DNA of 49,353 bases from an uncultured archaeon. GTDB taxonomy: Archaea > Nanobdellota > Nanobdellia > Woesearchaeales > CAIVOO01. Positions 22,566-30,520 of the stretch are shown piece after piece (the stretch's first letter is position 1; each line of letters starts with the position of its first letter). The notes under the pieces are model-generated. The model was given only the letters and a program-made list of their open reading frames with translations. It did no database searches and was not told the origin of the DNA. Position numbers and translations under genes: made by a program. The DNA lies in contig CAIVOO010000080.1 of NCBI GenBank assembly GCA_903907555.1, positions 1 through 49,353 of the forward strand. The letters are read 5' to 3'.

Positions 22566-23633
22566 TTATGTTTTAGATATTGACCTATAATAAATTCGAG
22601 CTAAATCTACAGATGCCATTAAATTAACATTTTTCTTGAAGTCAGAAGGATCAGCGTGAGCTCTAAAGTTAAATACTTTTCCAGTAAATGCAAAATTCAC
22701 TTCTGAAGGTATGACATTTATATTTCCTTTGATAATCTTGTTCGGATCAAAACTTGTAGCCACCTTAACATCAATCACTCCATAGTCTGTGGTTAGTTTT
22801 AGAGAAGCACTAGTCTTTTGTTGAAGTAAATCTGCATCAAAAGTGATTCCTCCGCCTGTATTTTGATTAATAAGGGCCACTTTCGGTTTAAGGGTGTAAT
22901 AAATCTGAGCGGATGATAGCGAATCAAAACTCGTCCCATCAACTTTCAGGTTTTCCACTTGACCTGAAAAAGTTGGTTGTCCTTTCTCTAAATATGCAAC
23001 ATTTCTACCAATTTGTGCAAGGCCTGATGGTATTTTGCTCTCTGTTGAAAGTCCAAAGTCCATACTGCCATCTTTTGTTTCTAATTTTAAATTATCAGAA
23101 GCGACGACAGAGGGGTTTTCAAATTTTACTTGACTACTCTTTCCCAAACCTATTTGTTCTGTATTCTCAAAATCAAATGTTCCATATAATGCCTTTTTTT
23201 CAGATTCTAAAGGCTTACCTGGAGCAGTTGTTAACTCGAACCCTCCATTCTGAAGTGATTTCACACCTATGCCTCGGAATGCTTGATTGTTAAGATCCAG
23301 ATCCATCTTTCCATTCGTAAGCACTCCGTTTTTGTATGTTGTGTGGCCTTGTGTCAAATCTATGCCTGCAAATCCAGGATGTTTGTTCACAATTGCTTGC
23401 TGCGAATTGGGATAGCTGCTTAAGTCGCCTGCATTGTTTAAGTTGTCTCCATATCCCCACTGCTCTGCTGTTATTGCTCCAGCATTGCCAGACGCGATTG
23501 CCTGTTGCACATTTATTTTATCAGCAGGGGAATTTGCTATTGATGTTGGGTTTGTATAATCTGTAATATTTTCTTGAGCTATCGCTATCTGAACTGATAT
23601 CAAAAGGAACATCAGAAGAATTATCTTTTTCAT
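22566..23633 (-). CDS. Secreted beta-rich protein
   Basis: 355 residues. A signal peptide of about 19 residues (MKKIILLMFLLISVQIAIA, before QE) precedes a long region of alternating polar/hydrophobic strands (TYKNGVLTNGKMDLDLNN, KLETKDGSMDFGL, ASLKLTTDYGVIDVKV), suggesting a beta-solenoid or beta-sandwich. It has no cysteines. It overlaps the stop of the upstream pilin-like gene by 4 nt, so the two are coupled and probably work together at the surface. The family is unknown. Confidence 0.6.
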   Translation of the reverse strand: MKKIILLMFLLISVQIAIAQENITDYTNPTSIANSPADKINVQQAIASGNAGAITAEQWGYGDNLNNAGDLSSYPNSQQAIVNKHPGFAGIDLTQGHTTYKNGVLTNGKMDLDLNNQAFRGIGVKSLQNGGFELTTAPGKPLESEKKALYGTFDFENTEQIGLGKSSQVKFENPSVVASDNLKLETKDGSMDFGLSTESKIPSGLAQIGRNVAYLEKGQPTFSGQVENLKVDGTSFDSLSSAQIYYTLKPKVALINQNTGGGITFDADLLQQKTSASLKLTTDYGVIDVKVATSFDPNKIIKGNINVIPSEVNFAFTGKVFNFRAHADPSDFKKNVNLMASVDLARIYYRSISKT

Positions 23634-24400
23634 TTATCCACCTCTGCAGCGAATAAATAAAATACAGGTTTTTTGTTTATTATGCTTTCATTGTCAACTA
23701 TGGAAAATAGATATGTATTATTTTCTGTGTAAGCTACATCATAACTGTAATTTTGCAGAAGCAGATAGTATATGTCCACAATTCCCGGATTATTTTTCAG
23801 ATGGTTTGAGAAATCATCCATAAAAACACTGAACTTCTTCAAATTGACATCATAAGTCACTGGAGCAAACTCGCCAAGCTCTTTTTCAGCATTATTGAGA
23901 ATCAATTTTATTGGCATATCAACTTTGAATATTGTTTTGTTCTCCTGTAAGTTTGCTGTAACAGTAAGATTTCCTAATGAAACTTCTGCTCCTTGATATG
24001 TTGTTTTCCCGCTGGTATTTTCAAAAGGCATGCATGATGGCAAAGTCACACTTAGAATATTAGCAAGTCTTCGGTTAACATTCTCTATTGAATAATTATC
24101 AACCTCGCCATGCCTGTATACATAATTGCTGTACAAGTCGCTTTCATTCAAAAAATCTTTCTCAAGATAATCTTTTCCTCCCAGCATTCCAAAAAGCCTT
24201 ATCGATGTTTCGCCTTGCGCAAGTATGCAGTCTTGCATTGCAAGATTCAGGCTCTGCGCCTTATTATTCAGCTCAGCAGAATTTTGTGCGCTCTCAATTT
24301 TCTCTTGGCTGCTATTATTTTTCAGATAGAAAACTGAAGCAGATATTGCAATTATTATGATTCCGATGATGATGAATACAGAAACTTGTCCGACTTTCAT
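23630..24400 (-). CDS. Pilin-like/bitopic surface protein
   Basis: About 256 residues from MKVGQVSVFIIIGIIIIAISASVFYL. A very short N terminus is followed by one hydrophobic helix, the pilin-like layout common in DPANN surface proteins, then an extracellular domain with LPSCMPF and other Cys. The ATG at 24400 is chosen because it lies 26.5 bp from the palindromic TATA at 24423-24430; in-frame ATG 24409 is an alternative. It is coupled to the secreted gene downstream. Confidence 0.6.
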   Translation of the reverse strand: MKVGQVSVFIIIGIIIIAISASVFYLKNNSSQEKIESAQNSAELNNKAQSLNLAMQDCILAQGETSIRLFGMLGGKDYLEKDFLNESDLYSNYVYRHGEVDNYSIENVNRRLANILSVTLPSCMPFENTSGKTTYQGAEVSLGNLTVTANLQENKTIFKVDMPIKLILNNAEKELGEFAPVTYDVNLKKFSVFMDDFSNHLKNNPGIVDIYYLLLQNYSYDVAYTENNTYLFSIVDNESIINKKPVFYLFAAEVDK

Positions 24401-24422
24401 ATTTTTCATTAAAACAAACAAC

Positions 24423-24430
24423 TTTATAAA
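24423..24430. promoter_or_regulatory. Palindromic TATA element shared by pilin-like gene and nac
   Basis: TTTATAAA, centred at 24426.5, is 26.5 bp from the minus-strand ATG at 24400 and 27.5 bp from the nac ATG at 24454, giving two leaderless mRNAs. Confidence 0.6.
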
Positions 24431-24453
24431 TATGTTCCATTTTTACAAGTTTT

Positions 24454-24795
24454 ATGTTTCCAGGAGTAAATCCAAAACAGATGCAGCAGGCGATGAAGCG
24501 CATGGGTGTCCAGCAGACTGACATAGATGCTGTTGAAGTAATAATCAAGACTAAAGACAGCGAGCTTGTTTTCTCTAATCCGCAGGTTGCAAAAATTAAT
24601 ATGATGGGCCAGGAGTCATACCAGATTGTTGGGGAGCCTAAAGAACGCCCGCTTTCCTCAGAACCAGATATTTCTGAAGAAGACATTAAAACAGTCATGG
24701 AACAGGCAGGCGTTGGCAAGGAAAAGGCTGCAGCAGCCATAAAAAGGCATAAAGGGGACCTGGCAGAAGCCATTCTAGAACTAAGCGGGCAATAA
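24454..24795 (+). CDS. nac: Nascent polypeptide-associated complex protein (archaeal NAC)
   Basis: 113 residues. A Met/Gln-rich ribosome-binding N terminus (GVNPKQMQQAMKRMG) is followed by the NAC barrel (VEVIIKTKDSELVFSNPQVAKINMMGQESYQIVG) and a C-terminal UBA domain (SEEDIKTVMEQAGVGKEKAAAAIKRHKGDLAEAILEL). It forms homodimers at the ribosomal exit tunnel and shields nascent chains. Length and domain order are normal for archaea. Confidence 0.95.
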   Translation: MFPGVNPKQMQQAMKRMGVQQTDIDAVEVIIKTKDSELVFSNPQVAKINMMGQESYQIVGEPKERPLSSEPDISEEDIKTVMEQAGVGKEKAAAAIKRHKGDLAEAILELSGQ

Positions 24796-24849
24796 AGCCT
24801 TCTGTAATAGCAGAAAAGTTTAAAAGTACGCCGTCCTTTACTACTTTAT

Positions 24850-25347
24850 ATGGAGAAATTTCAGGAAGATAGGCTGCAGGCTCGAAAATACGTAAAGGCA
24901 GCAGACCACATGCTTACGCAGACTTACCTGCTTGTCAAGGACCCCAAGCTTCTTGTGGCTGTGACTGACAATCTTTTGCTTGCTTGCGAATCTGCAATGT
25001 CTTCAGTGCTTCATTATGACAGGATTTTCAAGAAAATCCCGCCGTTCCATGACAATTTCGAATCAAAATTCAACATGTTTAAAATGAAAACAGCGCCAAT
25101 GAACAAGCTTAATGAATATATTCTTTTGATAAATGAGCTTAAAACCCTCCAAGAAAAGCACAAGCAGAGCGCTGTGGAGTTTTCAAGAAAGGACAATTTT
25201 GTAATGGCTGATGACAACTACAATCTGCAGCTGATAACAAAGGAAAAAATACAGGATATCATGTCAAAAGTCAAGAATTTTTTGACAGAAGTTGAGAAGC
25301 TCACGTCAAAGGATGAAGGAATATTCAATTTAGCAAGCGAGATCTAA
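24850..25347 (+). CDS. Helical protein, HEPN-like (first gene of minD operon)
   Basis: 165 residues, almost entirely helical: QEDRLQARKYVKAADHMLTQTYLLVKDPKLLVAVTDNLLLACESAMSSVLHYD and a C-terminal coiled coil. The layout resembles HEPN-like four-helix bundles, but the RxxxxH catalytic motif is absent. The leaderless ATG follows TTTAAAAG by about 27 bp. Its stop overlaps the next ATG by one base (TAATG), and minD follows, so an interaction among the three is likely (inference). Confidence 0.55.
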   Translation: MEKFQEDRLQARKYVKAADHMLTQTYLLVKDPKLLVAVTDNLLLACESAMSSVLHYDRIFKKIPPFHDNFESKFNMFKMKTAPMNKLNEYILLINELKTLQEKHKQSAVEFSRKDNFVMADDNYNLQLITKEKIQDIMSKVKNFLTEVEKLTSKDEGIFNLASEI

Positions 25348-25814
25348 TGGAAGAGACATTCAACGAAGCGATTGAGGAACTGAAAAGGGCAGACCATCTC
25401 ATATTCGTAAGCCTGAAGTATACCAGGACAGTGGATGTCATAAAAAATGTCATTGAAAGGCTGATAAACTGCTTTGACTGCATAATCGGCGCTCTTCTGA
25501 AAAAGCAAATCAGCGATGAAAAGCTTGAGGAGATTCCATCAAGCGTTGTCGGCAGGGTGAATGAAATCAAAAAATTATACCCTGATGACAGGCAGATTAT
25601 TGAATGGCTGGATTTCTACATGGTCTTGAGAAGCATATCAAAAGCAAAATTCGACAGGTCAATGGAATACAGAAGGCATGTGACAATGACTGCCACGCTT
25701 GTAGACGGAACTGTGATGCAGGTTGACATTGACAGAATCCACGAATACTTTGACAAAACCAAAGAATTTATAGAATACGCAAGGAACATAATGTTCAAAA
25801 CAGAGCAATCATGA
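25347..25814 (+). CDS. Helical protein, HEPN-like (second gene of minD operon)
   Basis: 155 residues of mainly helices: EAIEELKRADHLIFVSLKYTRTVDVIKNVIERLINCFDCIIGALLKK. A beta-like MTATLVDGTVMQVD precedes a final helix. It looks like a partner of the preceding protein with the same general fold. It is coupled by one-base overlap upstream and by ATGA overlap with minD downstream. No catalytic residues can be assigned. Confidence 0.55.
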   Translation: MEETFNEAIEELKRADHLIFVSLKYTRTVDVIKNVIERLINCFDCIIGALLKKQISDEKLEEIPSSVVGRVNEIKKLYPDDRQIIEWLDFYMVLRSISKAKFDRSMEYRRHVTMTATLVDGTVMQVDIDRIHEYFDKTKEFIEYARNIMFKTEQS

Positions 25815-26590
25815 CAAAATTCATTGCAATAGCATCAGGGAAGGGTGGTGTTGGAAAGACATCCACTGCAATAAATCTCGGAACAGCCCTCTCGCAGATG
25901 GGAAGGCATGTTGTCGTGATGGATGCAAATCTTACAACTCCGAATGTTGGCATTCATCTGGGAGTTTCAAAAGTTCCAGTAAGCCTCAATGATGTTTTAA
26001 GAGGAAAGAAAAGCATAAGCGATGCAGCTTATGAGCATTCTTCAGGATTGAAAATCATACCAGCAAGCATTTCAATGGAGGAGCTTGCGCACATAAATTA
26101 TGATAAACTTACAGATGCTGTACTGGATTTGGACGGCAAGACAGAGCTTGTGCTGATAGATGTTGCGGCAGGGCTTGGCAAGGAAGCTATTTCTGCAATA
26201 AAATCTGCGGATGAGATACTTGTTGTCGTAACCCCAGATATGCCTTCTGTCACAGATGCCTTGAAAACAATAAAGCTGGCGCATGATGTCGGGATAAAAA
26301 CTGCAGGCGTCATAATCAACAGGGTAAGGGATGACGGGCTTGAGCTTTCTGCAAAGAATGTGGAAGCACTGCTTGAGCGCCCAATCGTAGGCATTATACC
26401 AGAAGATGACAATATGAGAAAAGCTTTAAAGCAAAAGCATCCGATAGTATTTTCACATCCAGAATCAAAGGCATCTTTAGGCTATAAAAAAGTAGCTGCC
26501 TTGATGGTTGGAGCAAAATATGAACATTCTGCTTCAAAAAAACAGGAAAGTTTTTTCAACAGCCTGCTTAAGAAACTAGGACTAGCATAA
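25811..26590 (+). CDS. minD: MinD/ParA-family ATPase
   Basis: 259 residues. Deviant Walker A KGGVGKT with signature Lys (about 10-17), switch I region DANLTTPNVG, and Walker B VLIDVAAGLG. The end SFFNSLLKKLGLA is an amphipathic helix like the MinD membrane-targeting sequence. Such ATPases position proteins or complexes at membranes. The upstream helical pair and downstream membrane proteins would be natural cargo or anchors. No MinC or MinE is nearby, so cell-division function is not established. Confidence 0.85.
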   Translation: MTKFIAIASGKGGVGKTSTAINLGTALSQMGRHVVVMDANLTTPNVGIHLGVSKVPVSLNDVLRGKKSISDAAYEHSSGLKIIPASISMEELAHINYDKLTDAVLDLDGKTELVLIDVAAGLGKEAISAIKSADEILVVVTPDMPSVTDALKTIKLAHDVGIKTAGVIINRVRDDGLELSAKNVEALLERPIVGIIPEDDNMRKALKQKHPIVFSHPESKASLGYKKVAALMVGAKYEHSASKKQESFFNSLLKKLGLA

Positions 26591-26591
26591 T

Positions 26592-27128
26592 ATGCCAAAA
26601 CCGTTGGAACAAAAATTGAGGGAAAAGGGGTGGTCTGATGCTGATATTCAGCACGCTCTTTCTGTCCTTGGCGAAGGAAGCAACGTCGCAGAAATAAATG
26701 TTTATGCTAATAAAATAAATCCTGTGGTTTACTGGACCGCTTTGGTGATGGCAATCGCCGGAAACATATTCATAGCTGTCCTTCTCATACCATTCCTGCT
26801 TTTCCTGCAGAGCACACAGCTTTTCCTGCTGATGATTGTTTTGGGTATCAGCTTCGGCCTGCTGTTCAATTTCATATTGAAAGACATAGAGCTTGTAGAT
26901 CCTTCTCATCACATAATAGCAGAAGTGTTCATACCTGCATTGGGAATAATTACAATCTTCATAATGATTACAATTGCTAACCAATTAAGCTTCAGGGTAG
27001 ATAATCCAATCCACCAGAATCCTGTGTTAGTGAGCGTAATTTACATAGCAGCATTCATTCTGCCGTATGCAGTCTTCAGATTGTATGAGTTCTTTAAGGG
27101 AATAAAGATTTCGCATGTAGAAACGTAA
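26592..27128 (+). CDS. Four-helix membrane protein after minD
   Basis: 178 residues. An N-terminal small helical motif (LEQKLREKGWSDADIQHALSVLG, UBA/SHOCT-like) precedes four membrane segments (about 44-64, 68-92, 101-125 and 142-163). It starts one base after the minD stop. The family is not recognised; position suggests a membrane partner of the MinD-like ATPase. Confidence 0.6.
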   Translation: MPKPLEQKLREKGWSDADIQHALSVLGEGSNVAEINVYANKINPVVYWTALVMAIAGNIFIAVLLIPFLLFLQSTQLFLLMIVLGISFGLLFNFILKDIELVDPSHHIIAEVFIPALGIITIFIMITIANQLSFRVDNPIHQNPVLVSVIYIAAFILPYAVFRLYEFFKGIKISHVET

Positions 27129-27129
27129 A

Positions 27130-27279
27130 ATGTCAAGCAATACTTATGCGATTTATTTCATAATTATTGTAATAGTGCTTATATTCGTGTTAGCAGTTGC
27201 ATGGCTCTTACTAAGAAACAAGATGAAAAGGGATATTGAAGAGTCTCACAAGAGAATAAAGAAAGGCAGGGGAAAATAA
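27130..27279 (+). CDS. Single-pass membrane microprotein, 49 residues
   Basis: MSSNTYAIYF, then a long hydrophobic helix (about 8-29), then a very basic tail (KMKRDIEESHKRIKKGRGK). It starts one base after the previous stop and is the last gene of the minD operon. Bitopic form with a positive cytoplasmic tail fits an assembly or anchoring subunit. The family is unknown. Confidence 0.6.
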   Translation: MSSNTYAIYFIIIVIVLIFVLAVAWLLLRNKMKRDIEESHKRIKKGRGK

Positions 27280-27303
27280 TAGTTTTAGAGAAGCAGAAAT
27301 AGC

Positions 27304-27392
27304 ACGCCAGTGGTCTAACGGCATGATACGAGCTTCCCACGTAGAAACTACGGAAAGAGCTTGTGATCCGGGTTCAATTCCCGGCTGGCGTA
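27304..27392 (+). tRNA. tRNA-Gly(CCC) with an 18-nt intron
   Basis: The acceptor ACGCCAG pairs with CTGGCGT and the discriminator is A. The T arm CCGGG-TTCAATT-CCCGG is canonical. The anticodon stem CGAGC/GCTTG encloses TTCCCA, giving anticodon CCC, then 18 bases with their own hairpin (CGTAG-AAA-CTACG) at canonical site 37/38. Without the intron it is 71 nt. Base pair 1-72 is A-U rather than the usual G-C for glycine. Confidence 0.9.
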
Positions 27393-27402
27393 TTATAATA
27401 AT

Positions 27403-28131
27403 TTATTTCTTTCCTATCTTCCAAAGAAGATTGAACATATTTCTATATTCATCAGCTATCAAGTTGAGCCTTATCAGAATGGCTACTGGTGTTTCCATCC
27501 AGGCGACTATCGCCACATTATTTCCGTAAACATATGTTCCGACTGGAGTTGGCACTTCCTTATTGACAAATCTTTTTTCTGCGAGAGGTATTTTCTTTAT
27601 CTGCTTGCTGCTGCGCTCGCTTTCATTTATTATCATCCTGACTTTTATGTTTCTTTTCATGCGCTCGTTGTCAAAGTGCGGGAAGTAATGCTTGAGTATT
27701 TCATTGACATCTGCGCTGCCTGCAAATATCAGTATTTCCTTGCCGACTCTCAGCTGGTCGTCGAATACTGATTTGAGCGCCTGCTTTCCCCTGTAGAATA
27801 TTGTTTCATTCTTCTCTTTTGCCAAGAGCGAAAGGTTGTGCAGCCCTTGTAGCTCAGGCATTATCATCTTGATGTTGTCTTCCTGCTCATGCAGAATGTC
27901 AATCAGCCTGCTAGGCTCTACTGCCTCAAAATATTTCCTGTTGTTTGTTTTGATGTACGATACAAGCCCTTTCTGGATTAGCCGTTCAAGAGCATCATAG
28001 ACTGTTCTCCTGTGTATGCCTGTGTTTCTTGTAATCAAGCCTGCCAATGAAGCTCCCTCTTTCAGCAAATACTGGTATATTTTGGACTCTGCGTTCGTCA
28101 GGCCCATGTTTTCTAGGAATTTTGTGTTCAT
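27403..28131 (-). CDS. TrmB-family transcriptional regulator
   Basis: 242 residues. The N-terminal TrmB winged helix reads MGLTNAESKIYQYLLKEGASLAGLITRNTGIHRRTVYDALERLIQKGLVSY. The C-terminal half is the effector-binding PLD-like region (KEILIFAGSADVNEILKHYFP... NIKVRMIINE...). TrmB proteins sense sugars or related ligands and repress or activate divergent genes. A perfect palindrome at 28164-28187 lies between this gene and the divergent gene at 28233, a probable operator also allowing autoregulation. Confidence 0.9.
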   Translation of the reverse strand: MNTKFLENMGLTNAESKIYQYLLKEGASLAGLITRNTGIHRRTVYDALERLIQKGLVSYIKTNNRKYFEAVEPSRLIDILHEQEDNIKMIMPELQGLHNLSLLAKEKNETIFYRGKQALKSVFDDQLRVGKEILIFAGSADVNEILKHYFPHFDNERMKRNIKVRMIINESERSSKQIKKIPLAEKRFVNKEVPTPVGTYVYGNNVAIVAWMETPVAILIRLNLIADEYRNMFNLLWKIGKK

Positions 28132-28163
28132 GAATCAAAAGAATACTATTTTATTTATATAAT

Positions 28164-28187
28164 TTGTGGTGAAATATATCACCACAA
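28164..28187. promoter_or_regulatory. Perfect 24-bp palindromic operator (TrmB-type)
   Basis: TTGTGGTGA (28164-28172), six bases AATATA, then TCACCACAA (28179-28187). It lies between the divergent trmB-like gene and the gene at 28233, close to a TATATAA stretch. Length, symmetry and position fit a dimeric winged-helix regulator. Confidence 0.7.
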
Positions 28188-28232
28188 TAATATTAATACA
28201 AATTTCTTCTTATTATGCTTCAGGTGATAAAA

Positions 28233-29186
28233 ATGACACAAGAAATTTTAGGAGTAAAAGAATATGCAGGAATGAAGGAAAGCAGGATGGATTATGAGCG
28301 GGCAAAGCAGAATGCGCCTTTGCTGAAAAGCGAAATAATCGAGCCTTTTGAGCAGATGCTCAGGACGCATTATGCGAACGCGACAGGATTTGATGAATAC
28401 AGCCTGCCTTTCGCAATAACAAAGATTGGGCTCTCGCTAGGAGACGGGATAGGATTTGATCTTAGGGGGGAGACAAGGACAAAGAAGCCAGCTTACAAGG
28501 AAATTGTAAAGGACATGGAAGGCTATATCGAAGGAATAAACTTCCTTTTGTCAAGAGGCAGGACAATAACAGGAGTGATGAAGCACAACAACAAGCCTTT
28601 TGTGAATGTTGAAAAATTAAGGGATGACTATGATGTGAAAGTTGCAGCTCACATAAGCCCTGAGTTCAAGTTTACAATTGACTACAGATTCCAGCCAGAT
28701 GAAACTTCAAGCATTCTAGTTCCTACAAGAATGGGGCTTGATGCGAGAACTGCAGTGCTTTATGCAAATGCAGTTTCAATGTACGATTCGATGGCCAGAT
28801 TGCAGAAGTCTTTTGAACAGGATTCAAACGATGAGCAGTTTGCAATGGGCGAGCCAGTAAGAGTCACAAAAAAGAAAGCGTATGATGCTTCTGAAAAGAC
28901 AAGGGAAGGTCCAAGATGGAGCTATGTAGTCCAGACTTTGGTGACTGTTCCTGTGAAAAATGCTCCTACTGGAGAGCTTGATGATCTGCTAAATGCAGAA
29001 GGATCAATACACAAACTGCGAAGAGATTTTTCGCAATACAAGCTGATGGAGCATCCTGACAGGGCAGAGGTTTTTGTATCACTGAAAAGCGTTTACGACA
29101 GGATACAAGGACTGAAGAATTCAGACTCTGTTTCAGCAACAGTAATTTCTGTAGCTCAGCAGGAAGTCTTGCCAGAGAACCAGTAA
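28233..29186 (+). CDS. Hypothetical protein divergent from TrmB regulator
   Basis: 317 residues, soluble, no Cys, mixed alpha/beta with central strands around KVAAHISPEFKFTIDYRF and a Lys-rich KKKAYDASEKTREGPRW. I do not recognise the family. The ATG at 28233 is preferred over 28215 because AGGTGAT sits 4 bases before it. The palindromic operator is 45 bp upstream, so expression is probably controlled by the divergent TrmB-like protein and its unknown ligand. Confidence 0.65.
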   Translation: MTQEILGVKEYAGMKESRMDYERAKQNAPLLKSEIIEPFEQMLRTHYANATGFDEYSLPFAITKIGLSLGDGIGFDLRGETRTKKPAYKEIVKDMEGYIEGINFLLSRGRTITGVMKHNNKPFVNVEKLRDDYDVKVAAHISPEFKFTIDYRFQPDETSSILVPTRMGLDARTAVLYANAVSMYDSMARLQKSFEQDSNDEQFAMGEPVRVTKKKAYDASEKTREGPRWSYVVQTLVTVPVKNAPTGELDDLLNAEGSIHKLRRDFSQYKLMEHPDRAEVFVSLKSVYDRIQGLKNSDSVSATVISVAQQEVLPENQ

Positions 29187-29220
29187 ATATTTTTTTATTT
29201 TTTACTTTTTCATGTTCGCG

Positions 29221-29324
29221 GTACAAAAAAATCTCGAAGATATTTTTTGTACAAGAAACGCCATGCGTTTCTTTGTATCTAATCTGGGATAAGTCTCACG
29301 CTAGTGAGACTACGCTCTCCCAGA
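29221..29324. other. Three consecutive strong hairpins in an intergenic region
   Basis: Between the genes ending at 29186 and 29390 lie: hairpin 1, GTACAAAAAAATCT (29221-29234) with AGATATTTTTTGTAC (one bulge); hairpin 2, AAGAAACGC/GCGTTTCTT (29253-29261 with 29265-29273); hairpin 3, a nested AGTCTCAC/AGTGAGACT-type stem (29292-29311) inside TCTGGGA/TCCCAGA (29283-29289 with 29318-29324). The two genes converge here, so transcript ends or a structured RNA are possible. Confidence 0.5.
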
Positions 29325-29389
29325 CTCACATTTTATTTAGAAATGTTTCTTATGAATAATAGAAAAATGAAGAAGAAATAAAATAAAAA

Positions 29390-29674
29390 TTAAGAAGCTT
29401 CCATATCTTCAGGCTTCTCTTCAATCTGTGATGGTATTGCTGTCTTTGAAATCAGCATCACATCGCCGAATGACTTGACAAGGTTCTGCGGAACAATAAC
29501 GCCCTTTGCGCTTCCCAAGACCTTTTCTAGATAAGAATTCCTTGTAGCCCTGACTCTCCAGCCGTAAACTTTTGTTTTTGTGAGAATTGCTTCCTCAACC
29601 TCGCCGAAGTAATCACCATTGTCGGTAAAAACCTTCATGCCGACTGTTTCCGAAACCCTCTTCATCTTAAGCAT
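29390..29674 (-). CDS. PRC-barrel domain protein
   Basis: 94 residues from the ATG at 29674, which follows GAGGTG by 5 bases. The pattern KRVSETVGMKVFTDNGDYFGEVEEAILTKTKVYGWRV fits the PRC barrel: a conserved G-x-x-V/F start, a DxxGxxxG turn and paired strands. Then comes a GVIVPQNLVKSFGDVMLI strand set. PRC-barrel proteins bind RNA or RNA-processing partners, and archaeal ones have been linked to ribosome maturation and cell division. The acidic tail is probably flexible. Confidence 0.75.
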   Translation of the reverse strand: MLKMKRVSETVGMKVFTDNGDYFGEVEEAILTKTKVYGWRVRATRNSYLEKVLGSAKGVIVPQNLVKSFGDVMLISKTAIPSQIEEKPEDMEAS

Positions 29675-29806
29675 TTTCACACCTCATAATTTTTTTATTG
29701 AATAATAGCAAATCTTATCAGTTGCTTCTTGATTTATATAGTTTTCGGTTTAAATCGAGAATAATCATCAGCTAACTTTATAAATAAAGAGTATGGTATT
29801 AATGTC

Positions 29807-30496
29807 ATGCAGTACAAGAACCTTACAATAATAGGAACAAGCCACATATCGAAGCAGAGCGTTAACGAAGTAAAGCGAGTTATTTCAGAGAAAAAGCCTG
29901 CTGTTGTTGCTATAGAATTGGACAGAAATAGGTATGCGGGGCTTGTCAGCGGTGAAGAATCAAGAATTACTTTCAGTGATATAAGGCATATCGGGTTAAA
30001 AGGCTATATTTTTGCATTGATTGGCGCATATGTTGAGAAAAAACTTGGTAATATAGTTAATGTTAAGCCAGGAGCTGACATGCTTTCTGCTGCCCAGGCA
30101 GCTCAAGAGAATAATGCAAGGGTTGCGTTGATAGATCAGGACATTGCAATAACGCTTCAGAAGTTTTCCAAGCGTTTCACCTGGCGCGAAAAATGGAATT
30201 TCTTTGTAGATTTTGTTTACAGCTTCTTATTCAGGAAGAAAGCAATGAAAAGATTCGGGATTTCCAACCTGGATTTGTCGAAAGTTCCTGAAAAAGAAGT
30301 TATTAGGAAGATGATTGGATATGTCCAGATGAGATATCCTAACTTATACTTTGTTCTGATACAGGAAAGAAACTACATAATGGCTGCAAGACTGCACAAG
30401 ATAATGGAAATGTATCCTGAAAATGAGATAGTGGCTGTGGTCGGTGCAGGGCACGAAGAGGAGATCGTCGAACTTCTAAAATCCAAAGATATATAA
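29807..30496 (+). CDS. TraB/PrgY-family protein
   Basis: 229 residues. Conserved family blocks are IIGTSHIS (start), VVAIELDRNRY (about residue 35) and the ERNYIMAARL block near 187, followed by VVGAGHEEEI. These contain the Glu and His residues proposed to bind metal in this TIKI-like fold. The C-terminal membrane helices of longer archaeal TraB proteins are missing, so this is a soluble short form. The leaderless ATG follows TTTATAAA by 27.5 bp. Confidence 0.8.
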   Translation: MQYKNLTIIGTSHISKQSVNEVKRVISEKKPAVVAIELDRNRYAGLVSGEESRITFSDIRHIGLKGYIFALIGAYVEKKLGNIVNVKPGADMLSAAQAAQENNARVALIDQDIAITLQKFSKRFTWREKWNFFVDFVYSFLFRKKAMKRFGISNLDLSKVPEKEVIRKMIGYVQMRYPNLYFVLIQERNYIMAARLHKIMEMYPENEIVAVVGAGHEEEIVELLKSKDI

Positions 30497-30520
30497 ATTG
30501 AAAGTGCATTAAAAGGAGGC

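Noticed and set aside
24850..25814. HEPN ribonuclease toxin pair
   Set aside because: The RxxxxH catalytic motif is absent in both helical proteins, and the operon continues with minD rather than an antitoxin.
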